Source of the DNA: Sedimentibacter sp.
GTDB taxonomy: Bacteria; Bacillota; Clostridia; Tissierellales; Sedimentibacteraceae
Reading direction: 5' to 3'
NCBI GenBank assembly: GCA_018436705.1
Contig: JAHDLA010000009.1
Span: 1-32,401, forward strand
DNA: 32,401 bases
Part shown: positions 7,953 through 15,741 of the stretch, one piece after another
Layout of the letters: every line of letters starts with the position of its first letter
Position numbering within the stretch: the stretch's first letter is position 1
Translations under genes and position numbers: made by a program
Notes under the pieces: generated by a model
The model's database searches: none
What the model saw: the letters and a program-made list of their open reading frames with translations, nothing else
What the model was told of the DNA's origin: nothing

Positions 7953-9296
7953 TTATTTTTTTAATGTATTTTTTGCCGATGCTATGTCAGCAATAGCTTT
8001 TGTAAATATTTTAGTCATTCTTACGAAGCTGTCTATATTAATGAATTCATTAATTCTATGGGCATTAGTGTCTTCTCCCGGAAAAACAGGTCCCCAGCAA
8101 AAAATGTTTGGCATTGCTTTTGCGTAGGAACCTCCATATTCTAAGGAAGTTGCATTTGGCTCTCCTCCGAAGGATTCGTAGGCATCCATGCATTTTTTAA
8201 CATACGGTTGTGTTTTGTCTATGTATATTGCCGGAGACATACTGTATTCGCAAATTTTTCCTCCAAGTTCTTCTGCCAGTTTTTCAAAGATTTCTCTAAT
8301 ATTATTTTCGTTCAATCCGTAAGCAAACCTAAAATTAATTGACAGCAAAATGCTTTTTTCTTTTGTTTCAATCATAGTAGGAGAGATACAATTAATGTGA
8401 ACATATTCGCCGTTATAGAATTTGGACTTGCTTTTTAATCCCATTCCACTGCAATCCTCTGCTCCAAGCTTTTCGAGTATTTTGCAGCAAGTGTTTGATA
8501 ATTCGTCGTGTAAATCCATTTCTTTTATAATTTTGCACATATTAATAATGGCATTCTCTCCTCTTGATGGAAGACATGAATGAACAGATTTGCCAACAGT
8601 ACTAATTTTTATCTCCTTGCCATCAATTGTCAAAACTGAGTGACAATCTCCAGGCACAGTATTAATTGCTTCACCACCATCAATTGAGTTTAAATATGAA
8701 GAGGCATTTGTACAGATTTGTTTTGGAAACTCAATTTTAAGGTTTACAAGACCTTTTTCAATGTTGCAAACGGGAAATTCACCGTCAGGAGTAAATCCAT
8801 AATCCGGTATTTCTTCACTTTTTATGTATTCGTCAATGTCTAACCAATCAGTTGACTCTTCTCGAGTTCCTACAATAATTCTTACTTTTTTATTGAAATC
8901 GATTTCAAGCATTTTAGCAAAATATAATGCAAATATTACGGAAATTGCAGGACCTTTATCATCCTGAGTTCCTCTGGCATATAGTTTTTCATCATTAATA
9001 ACTGGAATAAAAGGATTGCATATCCAACTATCAATATCTCCAGCAGGCACTACGTCTAGATGCGTCAATATGCCTAAGGTTTCATCTCCTCTGCCGTACT
9101 CAATGATGCCAACTTTCTTGTCAAATAATGATTTCGCTTCAAGACCGAGTGATTTTGCAAGATTTAATGTAAAATCCATGCTTTGGTCAACTTCTTTTTT
9201 GTTGCCCGTTATACTTGGGATTTTTAAAAGATCAATAAGTGTTGTTATCATTTCTTGCTTTTTACCTTCGACCATGGAATTTATTTTCTGATGCAC
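7953..9296 (-). CDS. M20 family metallo-dipeptidase (PepV/Sapep-like)
   Basis: Cytoplasmic 447-residue dipeptidase of the M20A type, usual length for PepV or Sapep. Metal-binding residues are visible: H79 in THLDVVPAGD, D112 in GTQDDKGP, catalytic E146 and neighbouring E147 in VGTREES, D171 in FTPDGEFPV, and H413 in NAHRINEF. A lid domain lies between about residues 185 and 310. The enzyme should hydrolyse dipeptides with Mn2+ or Zn2+. The start is a GTG at 9296 with AGGAGG 8 nt upstream; no in-frame ATG fits. It is the first gene of a leftward operon with the NhaC-type transporter, which suggests that peptide or amino-acid use is linked to ion-coupled transport. Confidence 0.93.
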   Translation of the reverse strand: MHQKINSMVEGKKQEMITTLIDLLKIPSITGNKKEVDQSMDFTLNLAKSLGLEAKSLFDKKVGIIEYGRGDETLGILTHLDVVPAGDIDSWICNPFIPVINDEKLYARGTQDDKGPAISVIFALYFAKMLEIDFNKKVRIIVGTREESTDWLDIDEYIKSEEIPDYGFTPDGEFPVCNIEKGLVNLKIEFPKQICTNASSYLNSIDGGEAINTVPGDCHSVLTIDGKEIKISTVGKSVHSCLPSRGENAIINMCKIIKEMDLHDELSNTCCKILEKLGAEDCSGMGLKSKSKFYNGEYVHINCISPTMIETKEKSILLSINFRFAYGLNENNIREIFEKLAEELGGKICEYSMSPAIYIDKTQPYVKKCMDAYESFGGEPNATSLEYGGSYAKAMPNIFCWGPVFPGEDTNAHRINEFINIDSFVRMTKIFTKAIADIASAKNTLKK

Positions 9297-9541
9297 TATG
9301 ATGACCTCCTTTTATTTATTTACTATTATTATATTTAATTTCTGTTTAAATTGTTTTGACAATTGGTTTTATAACTTAAAAATAATAGATTTACTAATTA
9401 AACGTATTTTAAACATTTTATAAACAGCTCTAAATTATTATTAAAATAACAAAATATAGTACAAAATAATAACTTTTTAAAATAAAATTAAAAATTATAG
9501 CGTAACAATTGAAAGGATTTATTGTAAATAAAGAGAGATTA

Positions 9542-9570
9542 TTACTATTTTTCAAATTTTATGCTATAAT
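9542..9570 (+). promoter_or_regulatory. Extended -10 promoter of the amidohydrolase operon
   Basis: TTACTA (9542-9547), a 17-nt spacer and TATAAT (9565-9570), with TG one base before the -10 (TGCTATAAT), make an extended -10 promoter. The predicted transcript starts near 9577 and carries a leader of about 97 nt. Confidence 0.6.
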
Positions 9571-9586
9571 TTTTATAGTAAGAGTA

Positions 9587-9652
9587 AAGCTTACATATGA
9601 ATTTTAAGCAGAGGACTTAGCTTAGTCACTTAAATGTAATATAGCAAAGCTT
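9587..9652 (+). promoter_or_regulatory. Long imperfect hairpin in the amidohydrolase leader
   Basis: Nested complementary segments can stack into one hairpin: AAGC/GCTT (9587-9590 with 9649-9652), TTACA/TGTAA (9591-9595 with 9635-9639), TTTAAG/CTTAAA (9603-9608 with 9629-9634) and GACT/AGTC (9614-9617 with 9624-9627). It ends just before the GGGGGAT ribosome binding site. It does not match a riboswitch class that I recognise. Confidence 0.4.
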
Positions 9653-9673
9653 ATTAATTGGGGGATAATTTTA

Positions 9674-11209
9674 ATGTATGCGGATTTATTGATTAGAAAT
9701 GGTAAATGTATGACTATGGAAAAAAGAGAGATAAAAGAATGGATTGTGATAAAGCGGGACAGAATTATTGCAGTGGGAGATAACGATGAATATAAACGAT
9801 ATATAAATAAAAATACAGTTGTAATCGATGCTCATGGGAATACAGTTCTCCCAGGCTTTATTGACAGTCATTTTCATGTTGTACAAACTGCTCTTGATTC
9901 AGTTAGCATGGACTTGAGTTGTGCAAAATCCCACAATGAATTAGGGGAAAAAATAAGGGAAGCTTCTAAATCTGTTTCAGGGGGATATATTCGAGGAATA
10001 CGTATATCAGAAGAACAATTTAAAGAAAAAAAATTTCCGGGCAGAGTGGTTTTAGACAAGTTCTGCAGTGATATGCCTGTTGTGTTAAACTCTCTCGAAT
10101 ATCAAGTCAGCATACTTAACACATATGCCATGCTATATTTTAAAATTCCATTCACATCAGATGGAATAGAAATAGATAAAAATCAGCTACCTACAGGAGT
10201 CTTTAGAAAACAAGCTAACGCTATTTTGAGAACAAACATATTAAAAGAAATTCCTGATAATGATAGAAAAGATGCAATAACAAGTATTATGGGAGCTCTT
10301 TTAATGAATGGCATAACAACAGTTAATGCAATGGAAGGTGGCTTTATGTATAGTGACAAAGACGCAAATTTTTTGCATAAGCACGGTAGAGAGTTTCCAA
10401 TAGATATTGTGCTTTTCTATCAAACTATGGATATTGAAAAAATTAATAATATGGGTTTAAAACGCGTGGGAGGATGCTTTTATATAGACGGGACATTTAG
10501 AGCTAGAACTGCTGCTCTTTCATTTGAATATGCTGATTGCCCTGGGGTCATGGGTAGCTTGCGCCTATCGCAACAGGAGCTTAATGATTTTGTGCTTAGG
10601 TGCTACAAAAATAAGCTGCAACTTGCTTTATATACGGTAGGAGACATGGCTATAGAATTAGCTTTAAATGCTCATGAAAATGCATTTTATCAAACGGGTA
10701 TTACAGGACTTCGTCATAGACTTGAACACGCAGAGCTCGTAAACGATATCCAGATTAGAAGGGCTAAGAATTTGGGAATTATTTTTTCAATGCAACCAGC
10801 ATACGAAAACCATTGGGGGGGACCAAATAAAATGTATGCACAAAGGTTAGGGGATAGATATGCTTGTACAAATCCTTTTAAAAAGATTATAGATGGAGGC
10901 GTGGTTATATGCGGAGGATCCGATAGTAATGTTACAGCCCCATGCCCCATATTGGGAATCCATTCTGCTGTAAATCATCCGGTTAAAAAACACAGAGTTG
11001 ACGTGTATGAAGCAATTAAAATGTACACATATAACAGTGCTTATAGTATTTTTCAGGAAGGGGATAAAGGGTCTCTTGCACCAGGCAAGATGGCAGATAT
11101 AGTAATTTTAAATGAAGATATACTTTCAGTTTCTAGTGAGCATATAAAAAATATAAATGTTTGTGCAACTATAAAATCAGGGCAAATATTATTTAGCAAC
11201 CTTAAGTAA
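9674..11209 (+). CDS. Amidohydrolase family protein (YtcJ-like, Amidohydro_3)
   Basis: 511-residue metal-dependent hydrolase of the amidohydrolase superfamily, cytoplasmic (no signal peptide). The N-terminal small beta domain (1-60) leads into PGFIDSHFHVV, where H66 and H68 are the first metal ligands. IDGTFRARTAAL in the middle is a variant of the DGSLGSRTAAL signature of YtcJ-like enzymes. Later come LRHRLEHAELV (metal-site His), GVVICGGSDSNVTAPCP (catalytic Asp region) and GSLAPGKMADIVIL, the typical end of the family. Substrates of YtcJ-like proteins are mostly unknown; hydrolysis of an amide, formamide or cyclic amide is the best inference. GGGGGAT precedes the ATG. It forms an operon with the BTAD regulator and is divergent from the dipeptidase operon. 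Confidence 0.9.
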   Translation: MYADLLIRNGKCMTMEKREIKEWIVIKRDRIIAVGDNDEYKRYINKNTVVIDAHGNTVLPGFIDSHFHVVQTALDSVSMDLSCAKSHNELGEKIREASKSVSGGYIRGIRISEEQFKEKKFPGRVVLDKFCSDMPVVLNSLEYQVSILNTYAMLYFKIPFTSDGIEIDKNQLPTGVFRKQANAILRTNILKEIPDNDRKDAITSIMGALLMNGITTVNAMEGGFMYSDKDANFLHKHGREFPIDIVLFYQTMDIEKINNMGLKRVGGCFYIDGTFRARTAALSFEYADCPGVMGSLRLSQQELNDFVLRCYKNKLQLALYTVGDMAIELALNAHENAFYQTGITGLRHRLEHAELVNDIQIRRAKNLGIIFSMQPAYENHWGGPNKMYAQRLGDRYACTNPFKKIIDGGVVICGGSDSNVTAPCPILGIHSAVNHPVKKHRVDVYEAIKMYTYNSAYSIFQEGDKGSLAPGKMADIVILNEDILSVSSEHIKNINVCATIKSGQILFSNLK

Positions 11210-11223
11210 GAAGGGTGAAACAA

Positions 11224-12414
11224 ATGTTAAACATTTATTTTTTGGGCAAATCAATAATTGAGTATAACGGAAAGGTAATAGAGGATCAGTTAGGAACAAA
11301 GTCCATTGCTCTTATTTGTCTTCTTGTACTAAATGAAAAAAGATACCTAAGCAGAGAAAAAATTGAAGGCTATTTATGGCCGGATAGCAATATGGATGCA
11401 GCAAGATATAACTTAAGGTATAACTTATGGTTGATAAAGAAAAACATCGGGCCTGATAAAAATGGTAATTTATTTCTTTATGTTGACAATGACTGCTGCT
11501 GTATAAACAATGACTATGACTTTAATTGCGACATTATAGATATAATGAAATTTAGATCTAGTGAAAAGGATTCGGTAGAGAGTATTCTGAAACTAAAAAG
11601 ATTATTCAGAGGTGATTTGCTAGAAGGCTGCTACTTTAAAAAATGTGATGAACTTAATGATTTAATTATTTTTGAAAGAATGAAATTTGAACAGCACAAG
11701 GTAAGAATATTAATTCGTTTGGTTGAATTGTGTGAAAATAGAGACAATTATATTGACTGCCTCAAAATAATAAATGAAATACTTGAAATTGAGCCATATG
11801 ATGAAGAAATGGTTTTGAAGGCTTTAGACATATATGTAAAATGTGGAAAGCCAGTGACGGCGATAACATATTATAATAACTTTAGTGAAGTGTTGGCAAA
11901 TAGCTTGGGAATTTTACCTTCACATAAACTTAGAGACAAATATGATAATATAAGATCAGTTTTATCAGAAACCTATAGTGATAGTGAGATATCAGACGGC
12001 ATATGTTCGGAAAGTATTCAGTACAAAAATACAAATGAAATAAAAATAATTTCAAATTGTATTATAGGTGTTGAGTTTTTTTGGATTGCGGACGTAGTGG
12101 GTAAAATAGGAGATTCTATAGGGGAGGACTGTATAAATCAGTTGAGCCAAAAAGAATTATTAGATTTAGGATACATACAATCGGATATTCTGAATTATTA
12201 TAATAGACACTTTGATTTTGTATATAATTACAATCAAGAAGTACTGCATGTAAATATAATAAATGCATTTATTAAATTGCTGACTTTTATATGCAAGAAG
12301 TATAGACTTACAATTATCATTTTGAATAGTTCTGAAATAGATGATATTTCGGCCAATACAATAAAATACCTCAAAAAAATAAATATAGAAGGGTTGACAT
12401 TTATAGAAGAGTAA
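11224..12414 (+). CDS. BTAD (SARP-like) regulator with a degenerate ATPase-like C-terminus
   Basis: About 396 residues. The ATG at 11224 is preferred over a GTG at 11215, because AAGAAGG lies upstream at normal spacing and the protein then begins MLNIYFLGKS, as SARP-like proteins do. Residues 1-95 are an OmpR-type winged helix (LGTKSIALICLLVLNEKRYL, LWPDSNMDAARYNLRYNLW). Residues about 100-250 are a bacterial transcriptional activation domain of TPR-like helices (LLEGCYFKKCDELNDLI, IEPYDEEMVLKALDIY). The last 140 residues resemble the region where larger relatives carry an NTPase: IIILNSSEIDDISANTIKYL recalls a Walker B segment, but no Walker A loop is present and the protein stops there. It follows the amidohydrolase gene by a few nt and probably regulates that locus. 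Confidence 0.8.
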   Translation: MLNIYFLGKSIIEYNGKVIEDQLGTKSIALICLLVLNEKRYLSREKIEGYLWPDSNMDAARYNLRYNLWLIKKNIGPDKNGNLFLYVDNDCCCINNDYDFNCDIIDIMKFRSSEKDSVESILKLKRLFRGDLLEGCYFKKCDELNDLIIFERMKFEQHKVRILIRLVELCENRDNYIDCLKIINEILEIEPYDEEMVLKALDIYVKCGKPVTAITYYNNFSEVLANSLGILPSHKLRDKYDNIRSVLSETYSDSEISDGICSESIQYKNTNEIKIISNCIIGVEFFWIADVVGKIGDSIGEDCINQLSQKELLDLGYIQSDILNYYNRHFDFVYNYNQEVLHVNIINAFIKLLTFICKKYRLTIIILNSSEIDDISANTIKYLKKINIEGLTFIEE

Positions 12415-12484
12415 AAAGTTAAAATGAACTATCATCTATTTATAATTTAAAAAACATTGAAAATTATACTGCCATTATATTTTC

Positions 12485-12518
12485 AAAAAAACTATGATAG
12501 TATTTTATACTATCATAG
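12485..12518 (-). terminator. Terminator of the small spore protein gene
   Basis: Perfect 11-bp arms CTATGATAGTA (12492-12502) and TACTATCATAG (12508-12518) close a 5-nt loop. Read leftward, seven Ts follow, so it terminates minus-strand transcription. It lies about 38 nt past the stop of the SASP gene. Confidence 0.85.
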
Positions 12519-12555
12519 AGAGTACATGCCTTTTATGAGTAATTCTGCTTACCGT

Positions 12556-12735
12556 CTATTTAATTGATTGCCCTTTTTCGGCATATCCTCCAACATAGCC
12601 GTTTTGCCTTGATGTCATATTTGCACGATTTTTTTCCTGAGTATTTGCTATGCTTAGTTCTCTTGAAACTTCCATTTTAAATTGCTGTAATGCTTGTTTT
12701 GCTTCAGCAGATATTGAATTTTTGAGGTTGTTCAT
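12556..12735 (-). CDS. Alpha/beta-type small acid-soluble spore protein (SASP)
   Basis: A 59-residue protein. The core matches alpha/beta-type SASPs: AKQALQQFKMEVSRELSI, aligning with the family pattern ALxxxKxEIAxELG, followed by MTSRQNGYVGGY, aligning with LTSRxNGxVGG. EVSREL is also the region where the germination protease GPR cuts in this family. Such proteins saturate spore DNA, shift it toward an A-like form and protect it from UV and heat. The C-terminal tail is shorter than usual: the helix after VGG is replaced by YAEKGQSIK. AAAAGGAG lies 7-8 nt before the ATG and a strong leftward terminator follows, so this is an independent transcription unit, presumably read by the forespore sigma factor G. 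It is strong evidence that the host forms endospores. Confidence 0.85.
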   Translation of the reverse strand: MNNLKNSISAEAKQALQQFKMEVSRELSIANTQEKNRANMTSRQNGYVGGYAEKGQSIK

Positions 12736-12889
12736 ATATTTTCTCCTTTTATTTTATGCAGTTATTATTTGCATATGAAATGGAATTAACCAAAAAATAT
12801 ATTGCTTTAATATTATTGTAATATAAGTAATTTTAGAAATTAACTGTGCTTTTCAGGGAAACATGCGATTAAGAAAATTTATTGCAATA

Positions 12890-12917
12890 TTGAAATTAGT
12901 CTAATTTATGGTATAAT
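12890..12917 (+). promoter_or_regulatory. Promoter of the histidine kinase-response regulator operon
   Basis: TTGAAA (12890-12895), a 16-nt spacer and TATAAT (12912-12917), with TG preceding the -10 by one base (TGGTATAAT), lie 36 nt before the kinase ATG. Confidence 0.7.
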
Positions 12918-12953
12918 ATCATTAATTTAACTGCATAAAACTGAGGGAACTCA

Positions 12954-14744
12954 ATGAAAACACTATTAAAGGACGGACTAATTTGTCTGGTTGTTTTTGT
13001 CTTGGTTTTGATAATTGTTACCAGATTTGACCCTATTAAAAATACCGAGAAAATAAATGACGTTTATTTTTCATATTTTGAAGACCGCACCGGAGAGATG
13101 TCGTTGGCTGATGTGGTAAATGCTGCTTCTCAAGAAAAATTTATAGAAGAAGCTGACGGTAATTTTTTCTTTGGCAAAAGCAATTCTGCATTTTGGATTC
13201 GTATTTTACCTGGAAGTAACTCAAAACTTAAGGAATATCTATCAATTTACAGTCCTATTGTTCAGGATGTAAGGTTGTACATAGGTGATAAAATTTATTA
13301 TTCTGGATGGGAAAATATTCTTGTTAACGATGGTGAAGAATTAACATATCCTGTATTTCCAATTGGCAGGTATTCTCAGGATGACATTAAAGATTACCCA
13401 GTTTATTTGAGAATTAAATCAAGATATATTCATAACTATGAGATATATTTTTACAATAGGCATGAATTTAATTTTATTCATAACATTAATATAGGCACAA
13501 ATAGTTTTTTATTAGGTATGGTGATAACCATTTTCATTACAAGTATGATTGTTTTTCTTAGGTTTAATAATAAACTATATTTTTGGTTTGCTTTTTCTGT
13601 CCTATTCTTGGGTATGTATACCGGCTGTATGGTTGGAATTTATAATTTGTTTCCATCTAAACTGTCAGGAGTGTTAATGTCTTTGTCCATTGAGATATCT
13701 CTTCTGTTTGAAATATTTATATTGTGTTTTTTTATTGAGATTTCTGATGTGAAATTATTTCATAGAACCTATTTCCGGTACTTGATTTGTCTGATAACAG
13801 GAAGCATAATTATTTTCATTTTGTGTTTTGTCGATAGAGTTATAGCTAATAAGTTTTCTTATCTGTATTTTATTGCGGTAATATTGTCATGCCTGTATAT
13901 TGGTCAGCGCATTTATCTTGCAGGTTATACAAACTTGCGTTTGTTCCTTGCAGGATGGGATTGTTTGTCGTTTGTGTGTGTGGTTTCTTTAGTTAGGAGT
14001 GAAGGATTTTTATTTAGTAGTTTTGTAGTTACTAAGACATATTTTTTGGTGGCTGTTGCAGCATACCTGCTCTTTTCCTTTGGGGTAGCTGAGCATGCAG
14101 GAAGAATTATTGTTCACAACAAGGAGATTCAAGAGCAGTACAAGCAGGCCTATGAGAAGATTCAGAATGCTGAAATAGCCTTGTTGCAGACACAGATTAA
14201 GCCTCATTTTTTATATAATACCCTAACATCTATTGAGCGGTTATGTGATGTGGATGCGAAAAAGGCTAAGTGCGCGGTAGCAGATTTTGCCGATTATTTA
14301 AGAAATAACGTAGATTTTTCTGCAGAAACAGGACTGATTTCCATAGAAAAAGAAATAGAAAATGTTAAGCATTATTTGTCACTGGAAAAAATACGCTTTG
14401 AAGAGCGACTTCAAGTTGTTTACAACATAAATGCTGGAAATTTTATGTTGCCTCCGCTAGTCGTGCAGCCTCTTGTTGAAAATGCAGTGCGTCACGGCGT
14501 TACAAAAAAGCTGGATGGCGGCACTATTGTTATTACTGTTTCAGAAACTGAAGCAGATTATGTAATTTCTGTTATGGATAATGGCGTAGGCTTTGATACT
14601 GAACAACTTTTTTCTAATGAAGGGATTCATATTGGTATACGGAACGCCCAAAGCCGGCTTTACAGACAAAGCAAAGGGATATTGTCAATTACCAGTCAGA
14701 TAGATATCGGTACAACAGCTGTAATTACTATACCAAAGAGGTGA
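12954..14744 (+). CDS. LytS/YehU-type sensor histidine kinase with 7TMR-DISM sensor
   Basis: 596 residues. A first membrane segment (8-25) anchors an extracytoplasmic domain (about 30-175) resembling 7TMR-DISMED2, which includes SAFWIRILPG and PVYLRIKSRY. Seven membrane segments follow (about 180-380), together the 7TMR-DISM architecture used for sensing extracellular ligands, perhaps carbohydrates. After a short coiled segment (HNKEIQEQYKQAYEKIQNAE) comes the His_kinase domain with the phospho-acceptor in QIKPHFLYNTL, then the ATPase: N box VVQPLVENAVRHG, G1 DNGVGFD, G2 GIHIGIRNAQSRL. The kinase should phosphorylate the response regulator encoded 5 nt downstream. Kinases of this class usually pair with LytTR-output regulators; here the partner carries a SARP-type output. 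GAGGGAA precedes the ATG. Confidence 0.93.
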   Translation: MKTLLKDGLICLVVFVLVLIIVTRFDPIKNTEKINDVYFSYFEDRTGEMSLADVVNAASQEKFIEEADGNFFFGKSNSAFWIRILPGSNSKLKEYLSIYSPIVQDVRLYIGDKIYYSGWENILVNDGEELTYPVFPIGRYSQDDIKDYPVYLRIKSRYIHNYEIYFYNRHEFNFIHNINIGTNSFLLGMVITIFITSMIVFLRFNNKLYFWFAFSVLFLGMYTGCMVGIYNLFPSKLSGVLMSLSIEISLLFEIFILCFFIEISDVKLFHRTYFRYLICLITGSIIIFILCFVDRVIANKFSYLYFIAVILSCLYIGQRIYLAGYTNLRLFLAGWDCLSFVCVVSLVRSEGFLFSSFVVTKTYFLVAVAAYLLFSFGVAEHAGRIIVHNKEIQEQYKQAYEKIQNAEIALLQTQIKPHFLYNTLTSIERLCDVDAKKAKCAVADFADYLRNNVDFSAETGLISIEKEIENVKHYLSLEKIRFEERLQVVYNINAGNFMLPPLVVQPLVENAVRHGVTKKLDGGTIVITVSETEADYVISVMDNGVGFDTEQLFSNEGIHIGIRNAQSRLYRQSKGILSITSQIDIGTTAVITIPKR

Positions 14745-14749
14745 TATAG

Positions 14750-15562
14750 ATGGATATGATTGTAGTAGATGATGAAAGACTTGCGCTGGAAGATTTGATG
14801 GAAAAACTTAAAACTATAAATACAAATGGAACTATAAAAGGCTTCCAGTATCCAAATAGAGCTCTAGAAGAAGTAAAAAATGGTTTTAAACCTCAGGTAG
14901 CTTTTTTAGATATTGAAATGTATGGCTTGAACGGAATAGAATTGGCCATACAGTTTAAAAATTTACTACCATCAATTAATATAATTTTTGTAACAGGATT
15001 TACCCACTATGCAACTGATGCTTTTGCTTTGCATGCCAGCGGGTATATCACAAAGCCTGTTCGGGTGGAACGAATTAAAACGGAGCTTGATAATTTGCGT
15101 AACCCTGTGCCGATGAGGAGTGCCCGTATAAGGGTTCAAACCTTTGGAAATTTTGAGGTGTTTGTGGATGGAAAGCCGCTGAAATTTAAAAGAAGCCGCA
15201 CTAAGGAATTGTTGGCCTATCTTGTGGATTTAAGGGGCACGGGTTGTACAGCCGCAGAGCTGGCCTCTATACTTTGGGAAGACCGGAGTTATGACCGCTC
15301 TGTACAAAATCAGTTGCAGGTACATATTTCGGACTTGATTCGTACGCTGAAGCATGCAAAGGCGTCAGAAATGATAGTTAGAACACGAAATAATATTGCA
15401 GTAAATGTTGAACGGTTTGAGTGTGATGTGTACCGCCTGCTGGATGGTGATATGGCTGCGTTAAATGCATTTGCAGGTAAGTATATGGCAAGCTACAGCT
15501 GGGCTGAGATTACTTCAGGACTTCTCTACGAAAAAAAGGCTGAATCAAAGTCTTATGTTTAA
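14750..15562 (+). CDS. Response regulator with SARP-type winged helix and short BTAD region
   Basis: 270 residues. The receiver domain (1-115) has acidic pocket D7/D8, phospho-acceptor D54 (AFLDIEMYGLNG), T82 (FVTGF) and K102 (YITKPVR). Residues about 122-215 form an OmpR/SARP-like winged helix: IRVQTFGNFEVFVDGKPLKF, RSRTKELLAYLVDLRG, then LWEDRSYDRSVQNQLQVHIS. The remaining 50 residues (FECDVYRLLDG to SWAEITSGLLYEKKA) look like the beginning of a BTAD, cut short. It is translationally adjacent to the kinase gene and is followed by a terminator. The next gene encodes an SLH surface protein with phased direct repeats upstream, a plausible target. Phosphorylation-controlled SARP output is inferred from the architecture. 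Confidence 0.92.
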   Translation: MDMIVVDDERLALEDLMEKLKTINTNGTIKGFQYPNRALEEVKNGFKPQVAFLDIEMYGLNGIELAIQFKNLLPSINIIFVTGFTHYATDAFALHASGYITKPVRVERIKTELDNLRNPVPMRSARIRVQTFGNFEVFVDGKPLKFKRSRTKELLAYLVDLRGTGCTAAELASILWEDRSYDRSVQNQLQVHISDLIRTLKHAKASEMIVRTRNNIAVNVERFECDVYRLLDGDMAALNAFAGKYMASYSWAEITSGLLYEKKAESKSYV

Positions 15563-15565
15563 ATA

Positions 15566-15616
15566 AAAGGTTATTTTAGGGATTTTTCAAAATCCTTATA
15601 AAATGGCCTTTTTTGT
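15566..15616 (+). terminator. Terminator of the two-component operon
   Basis: A long imperfect stem joins AAAGG-TATTTTA-GGATTT on the left to AAAATCC-TATAAAAT-CCTTT on the right around a small TTC loop. Six Ts follow. It starts 4 nt after the response regulator stop. Confidence 0.8.
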
Positions 15617-15686
15617 TGTGCTAGTGTTGTGCATGGTATTTTATACTAAAATATAGATTACTATCAAAATTTGTCGTAATTGGTTG

Positions 15687-15717
15687 ACGGTAAATGAAGA
15701 ATACGAAAAACGGTAAA
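15687..15717 (+). promoter_or_regulatory. Phased direct repeats upstream of the SLH mosaic protein
   Basis: ACGGTAAA occurs at 15687-15694 and again at 15710-15717, 23 bp apart, about two helical turns, ending 25 nt before the ATG. SARP-family proteins are known to bind short direct repeats spaced by one or two turns. No good sigma-A -35 box pairs with a -10 in this gap, which would suit an activator-dependent promoter. Confidence 0.4.
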
Positions 15718-15741
15718 AACTTGATTTAGAAAGGAGAACAT

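Noticed and set aside
12740..12785. A sigma-G promoter for the SASP gene.
   Set aside because: CATAAAA resembles a -10, but I could not find a convincing -35 at the right spacing, so no promoter is called.
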